From NCBI RefSeq assembly GCF_003097135.1, contig NZ_QEQL01000006.1:1-64000 (forward strand): DNA of 64,000 bases, given 5' to 3'. The notes beneath the pieces were generated by a model. The model had not been told where the DNA came from, searched no databases, and saw only the letters and a program-made list of their open reading frames with translations. A program made the translations under genes and the position numbers. This document shows positions 60,186 to 64,000 of this stretch, piece by piece. The stretch's first letter is position 1, and every line of letters starts with the position of its first letter. This DNA comes from Pseudomonas sp. URIL14HWK12:I12. GTDB lineage: Bacteria; Pseudomonadota; Gammaproteobacteria; Pseudomonadales; Pseudomonadaceae.

Positions 60186-60873
60186 AGCCACTGCCGCGAA
60201 CGGTGCGAATCAGCCGAGGCGGTTTTTCGGTGTCGCGCAGCCGCTGGCGCAGCCGGCTGACGGCCATGTCGACGATCCGGTCCAGCGGCATCGGCTCGCG
60301 CCCGCGTGTGGCGTTGCCAATGGTGTCGCGGTCGAGGATCTGCTGCGGGTGATCGAGAAACAGCTTGAGCAAGGCAAAGTCAGCGCCTGAAAGCAGCACT
60401 TCTTCGCCGTCTGCATGGAACAACCGGTGGCTGACGGTATCGAGCCGCCAGTCTTCGAAACTCAGCACATCACCCGAGCGCTCCTGGCCGAACTGCGCGC
60501 GGCGCAGCAGCGCCTTGATCCGCGCCTGCAGCTCGCGAGGGCTGAAGGGTTTGCCCAAGTAGTCGTCTGCACCCAGCTCCAAACCCACGATGCGGTCAGC
60601 CTCGTCGGAGCTGGCGGTGAGCATGATGATCGGCACATGGGGCTGGCGTGGGTGCTGGCGCACCCACCTGCACAGGCTGAAACCGTCTTCGTCGGGCAGC
60701 ATGACGTCGAGGATCACCAGGTCTGGCAGGGAAGCATCGTAGGAGGAGCGAAAACGCTCGCCGTCGGCGGCCGCCTGGACGGTGAAGCCGGCACGGCCCA
60801 GGTAGGTTTGCAGTAACTCGCGAATGTCCTGGTCGTCATCGACCAGCAATATGGTTTTGCCCGCAGTGGTCAA
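60154..60873 (-). CDS. gltR: GltR, OmpR-family response regulator of glucose uptake
   Basis: The response regulator that controls gts/oprB genes in Pseudomonas. The 239-residue protein has a receiver domain (LLVDDDQDI, phospho-Asp in VILDVMLPDEDG, Lys in LGKPFSP) and a winged-helix DNA-binding domain ending IRTVRGSGYVLAA. The only in-frame start after the preceding stop is TTG 60873, with AGG upstream. It follows glk after 94 bp. Confidence 0.94.
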   Translation of the reverse strand: MTTAGKTILLVDDDQDIRELLQTYLGRAGFTVQAAADGERFRSSYDASLPDLVILDVMLPDEDGFSLCRWVRQHPRQPHVPIIMLTASSDEADRIVGLELGADDYLGKPFSPRELQARIKALLRRAQFGQERSGDVLSFEDWRLDTVSHRLFHADGEEVLLSGADFALLKLFLDHPQQILDRDTIGNATRGREPMPLDRIVDMAVSRLRQRLRDTEKPPRLIRTVRGSGYVLAAQVAPV

Positions 60874-60931
60874 GGGTCACCTGCATAGGGTCAGGGGTCA
60901 GCGACCGGTGGTGTCGTGGACGCAGCCTAAG

Positions 60932-60964
60932 GGCACGCCCCGCCTTTGTCGAGACGGGCGTGCC
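60932..60964 (-). other. Hairpin between glk and gltR
   Basis: Nine-base arms GGCACGCCC and GGGCGTGCC enclose a 15-base loop, followed on the minus strand by CTTAGGC. It could be a partial terminator that lowers gltR-gtrS expression relative to edd-glk. Confidence 0.55.
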
Positions 60965-60967
60965 AAT

Positions 60968-61920
60968 TCAACCCAAGTGTTGCTGCAGGGCAACGCCGGC
61001 GCCGGTCAGGCCCGGGAATTCGGCGGTGACCACCCACACCGGGATGCCCTCGAAGTAATGGCTCATGCAGCCTTTGTCGCTGAAGCTGTCGTTGAAACCG
61101 CTGCACAGAAACAGTTCGAGGAACCGCGGGATCACGCCGCCGACGATATACACCCCGCCGCGGCCGCCAACGGTGAGGACATTGTTGCCCGCTACCCGGC
61201 CCAGGAAGCGGCTGAACTGCTCGACAGTCTGCAGGGCCACGGCCTCACCGGCCAGGGCGCCTTGGGTTACCTCGGCTTGATTGGCAAACATAGGCACCCG
61301 GCCATCCACCGCGCAGATCGCCTGGTACAACCGCAGCAAGCCACCCCCGCTCAGAATGGTCTCGGCGCTGACATGGCCGATCAACCCTTCGATGTGCTGG
61401 CGCAATGCGGCCTCACGGGCATTGCCCACTGGCAGGTCGACATGGCCGCCCTCCCCTGGCAAGGCCATGTATCGGCCGCCCGGCAGGCTCAGCAGGGTAC
61501 CCACCCCCAGGCCCGTCCCAGGGCCGATCACCACCGCCGGCCGTGCCGGGTCAGGCTGGCCAGGGCGCACCGCCTGGAATTCGCCGGGCTTCAGACGTGT
61601 CATCCCCAAGGCCATGGCGGTGAAGTCATTGACCAGCGACAGATGATCGACCTTCAACGCCTGGCAGAACGCCTTGCGCTCGATACGCCAATGGTTGTTG
61701 GTGAAGCGGAATTCGTCACCACCGACGGGGCCGGCGACCGAAAGGCACACTGAACCGACGTCGCCCAGCGCAAGGCCCTGGGCCTTGAAATATTCGCCGA
61801 TCGCCTGCTCGGGGCTGCTGTAATCAGCGGTGGCGTACACCTGTACCGAATGCAGCGCGTTATCTTCCCACAGTGCGAAGCGCGCATTGGTCCCGCCAAT
61901 GTCGCCCACCAGTGCCAATT

Positions 61921-61924
<4 letters not shown>
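60968..61924 (-). CDS. glk: Glucokinase
   Basis: Glk phosphorylates imported glucose with ATP. The 318-residue protein is the bacterial glucokinase type: LVGDIGGTNARFAL at the N-terminus, the catalytic-base region SLVNDFTAMALG and VIGPGTGLGVGTLL. Its start overlaps the edd stop (ATGA). Confidence 0.95.
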
Positions 61925-63750
<1,826 letters not shown>

Positions 63751-63860
63751 GGGAAGACTCCAGGCTAATCAGGGTGACTTTGGCCGGCCAGGCGGTAGCG
63801 GATCAGATTCAACCAACGCCATTGCCATGGATCAAAACAACATGCCGAACCGGTCACTCG

Positions 63861-63937
63861 TTGTAGATAAAACAAAATACTGCCATCAAAAGGGCTTGTT
63901 TTCTATTTTTATGCGCATAATCTTGTAATTCCTACAA
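63861..63937. promoter_or_regulatory. Two HexR operators upstream of edd
   Basis: TTGTAGATAAAACAA (63861-63875) and TTGTAATTCCTACAA (63923-63937) both match the published HexR site TTGT-N7/8-ACAA exactly, with seven bases between the half-sites. The first lies 111 bp before the edd ATG. The second may serve a divergent gap gene to the right. The rest of 63751-64000 has no gene. Confidence 0.85.
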
Positions 63938-64000
63938 CAAAACAGATTCGTGACCTGGCCCGGCGGGGCAACCTTCACTCATCTGACAGCAGGTACTGCC

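Overview
The window looks like chromosome from a Pseudomonas of the P. putida group. The case rests on gene content: the hexR/zwf/pgl/eda, gtsABCD/oprB and edd/glk/gltR/gtrS glucose modules of the Entner-Doudoroff pathway, PcaR-controlled beta-ketoadipate genes, an MvaT-type nucleoid protein, a cyo quinol oxidase operon, and an Hmp/NorR nitric-oxide module. G+C is high throughout. I see no tRNA, rRNA, insertion sequence, prophage or CRISPR array. Nearly all of the DNA is dense, ordinary protein-coding sequence, so most of the interest is in gene arrangement and regulatory sites.

Layout. 0.2-4.4 kb: msrQP (periplasmic Met-sulfoxide repair), pssA, and an amino-acid transporter on the other strand. 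4.4-12.4 kb: the beta-ketoadipate cluster pcaR-IJ-F-T-B-D-C on the minus strand, with inverted-repeat PcaR operators before pcaI and pcaR and a possible small RNA divergent from pcaR. 12.7-17.8 kb: a small conserved protein, a Pit phosphate transporter, a UPF0104 membrane protein, MvaT and exonuclease I. 18.0-24.7 kb: a tightly overlapped six-gene operon (RDD, SpoIIM-like, DUF4129, DUF4350, MoxR ATPase, DUF58) of unknown purpose. 24.7-31.0 kb: PilZ protein, TPR lipoprotein, pyruvate kinase, an enterobacterial-type zinc HemB paired with Cfa, and an AlaC-like aminotransferase. 31.0-38.2 kb: cyoABCDE, dsbB and hmp, with norR divergent. 40.0-48.4 kb: cheV, an RND efflux pair without an outer-membrane factor, a diguanylate cyclase, a DUF2383 protein and a DUF3820 protein. 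48.4-63.8 kb: the glucose block.

How the glucose block works. OprB admits glucose to the periplasm, GtsABCD imports it, Glk phosphorylates it, Zwf and Pgl make 6-phosphogluconate, and Edd and Eda split it to pyruvate and glyceraldehyde 3-phosphate. HexR represses through TTGT-N7-ACAA sites; two perfect copies lie upstream of edd at the right end, where a divergent gap gene is expected just outside the window. GltR/GtrS is encoded downstream of glk and next to gtsA, and a perfect 22-bp palindrome lies between gtrS and gtsA. A-rich leaders before gtsA and oprB resemble Hfq/Crc targets.

I found no clearly new multi-gene system. The strongest leads are the six-gene MoxR/DUF58/SpoIIM/RDD operon, the candidate small RNA beside pcaR, the CatIJ-type CoA transferase inside the pca cluster, the zinc-type hemB-cfa pair, and several unexplained palindromes.
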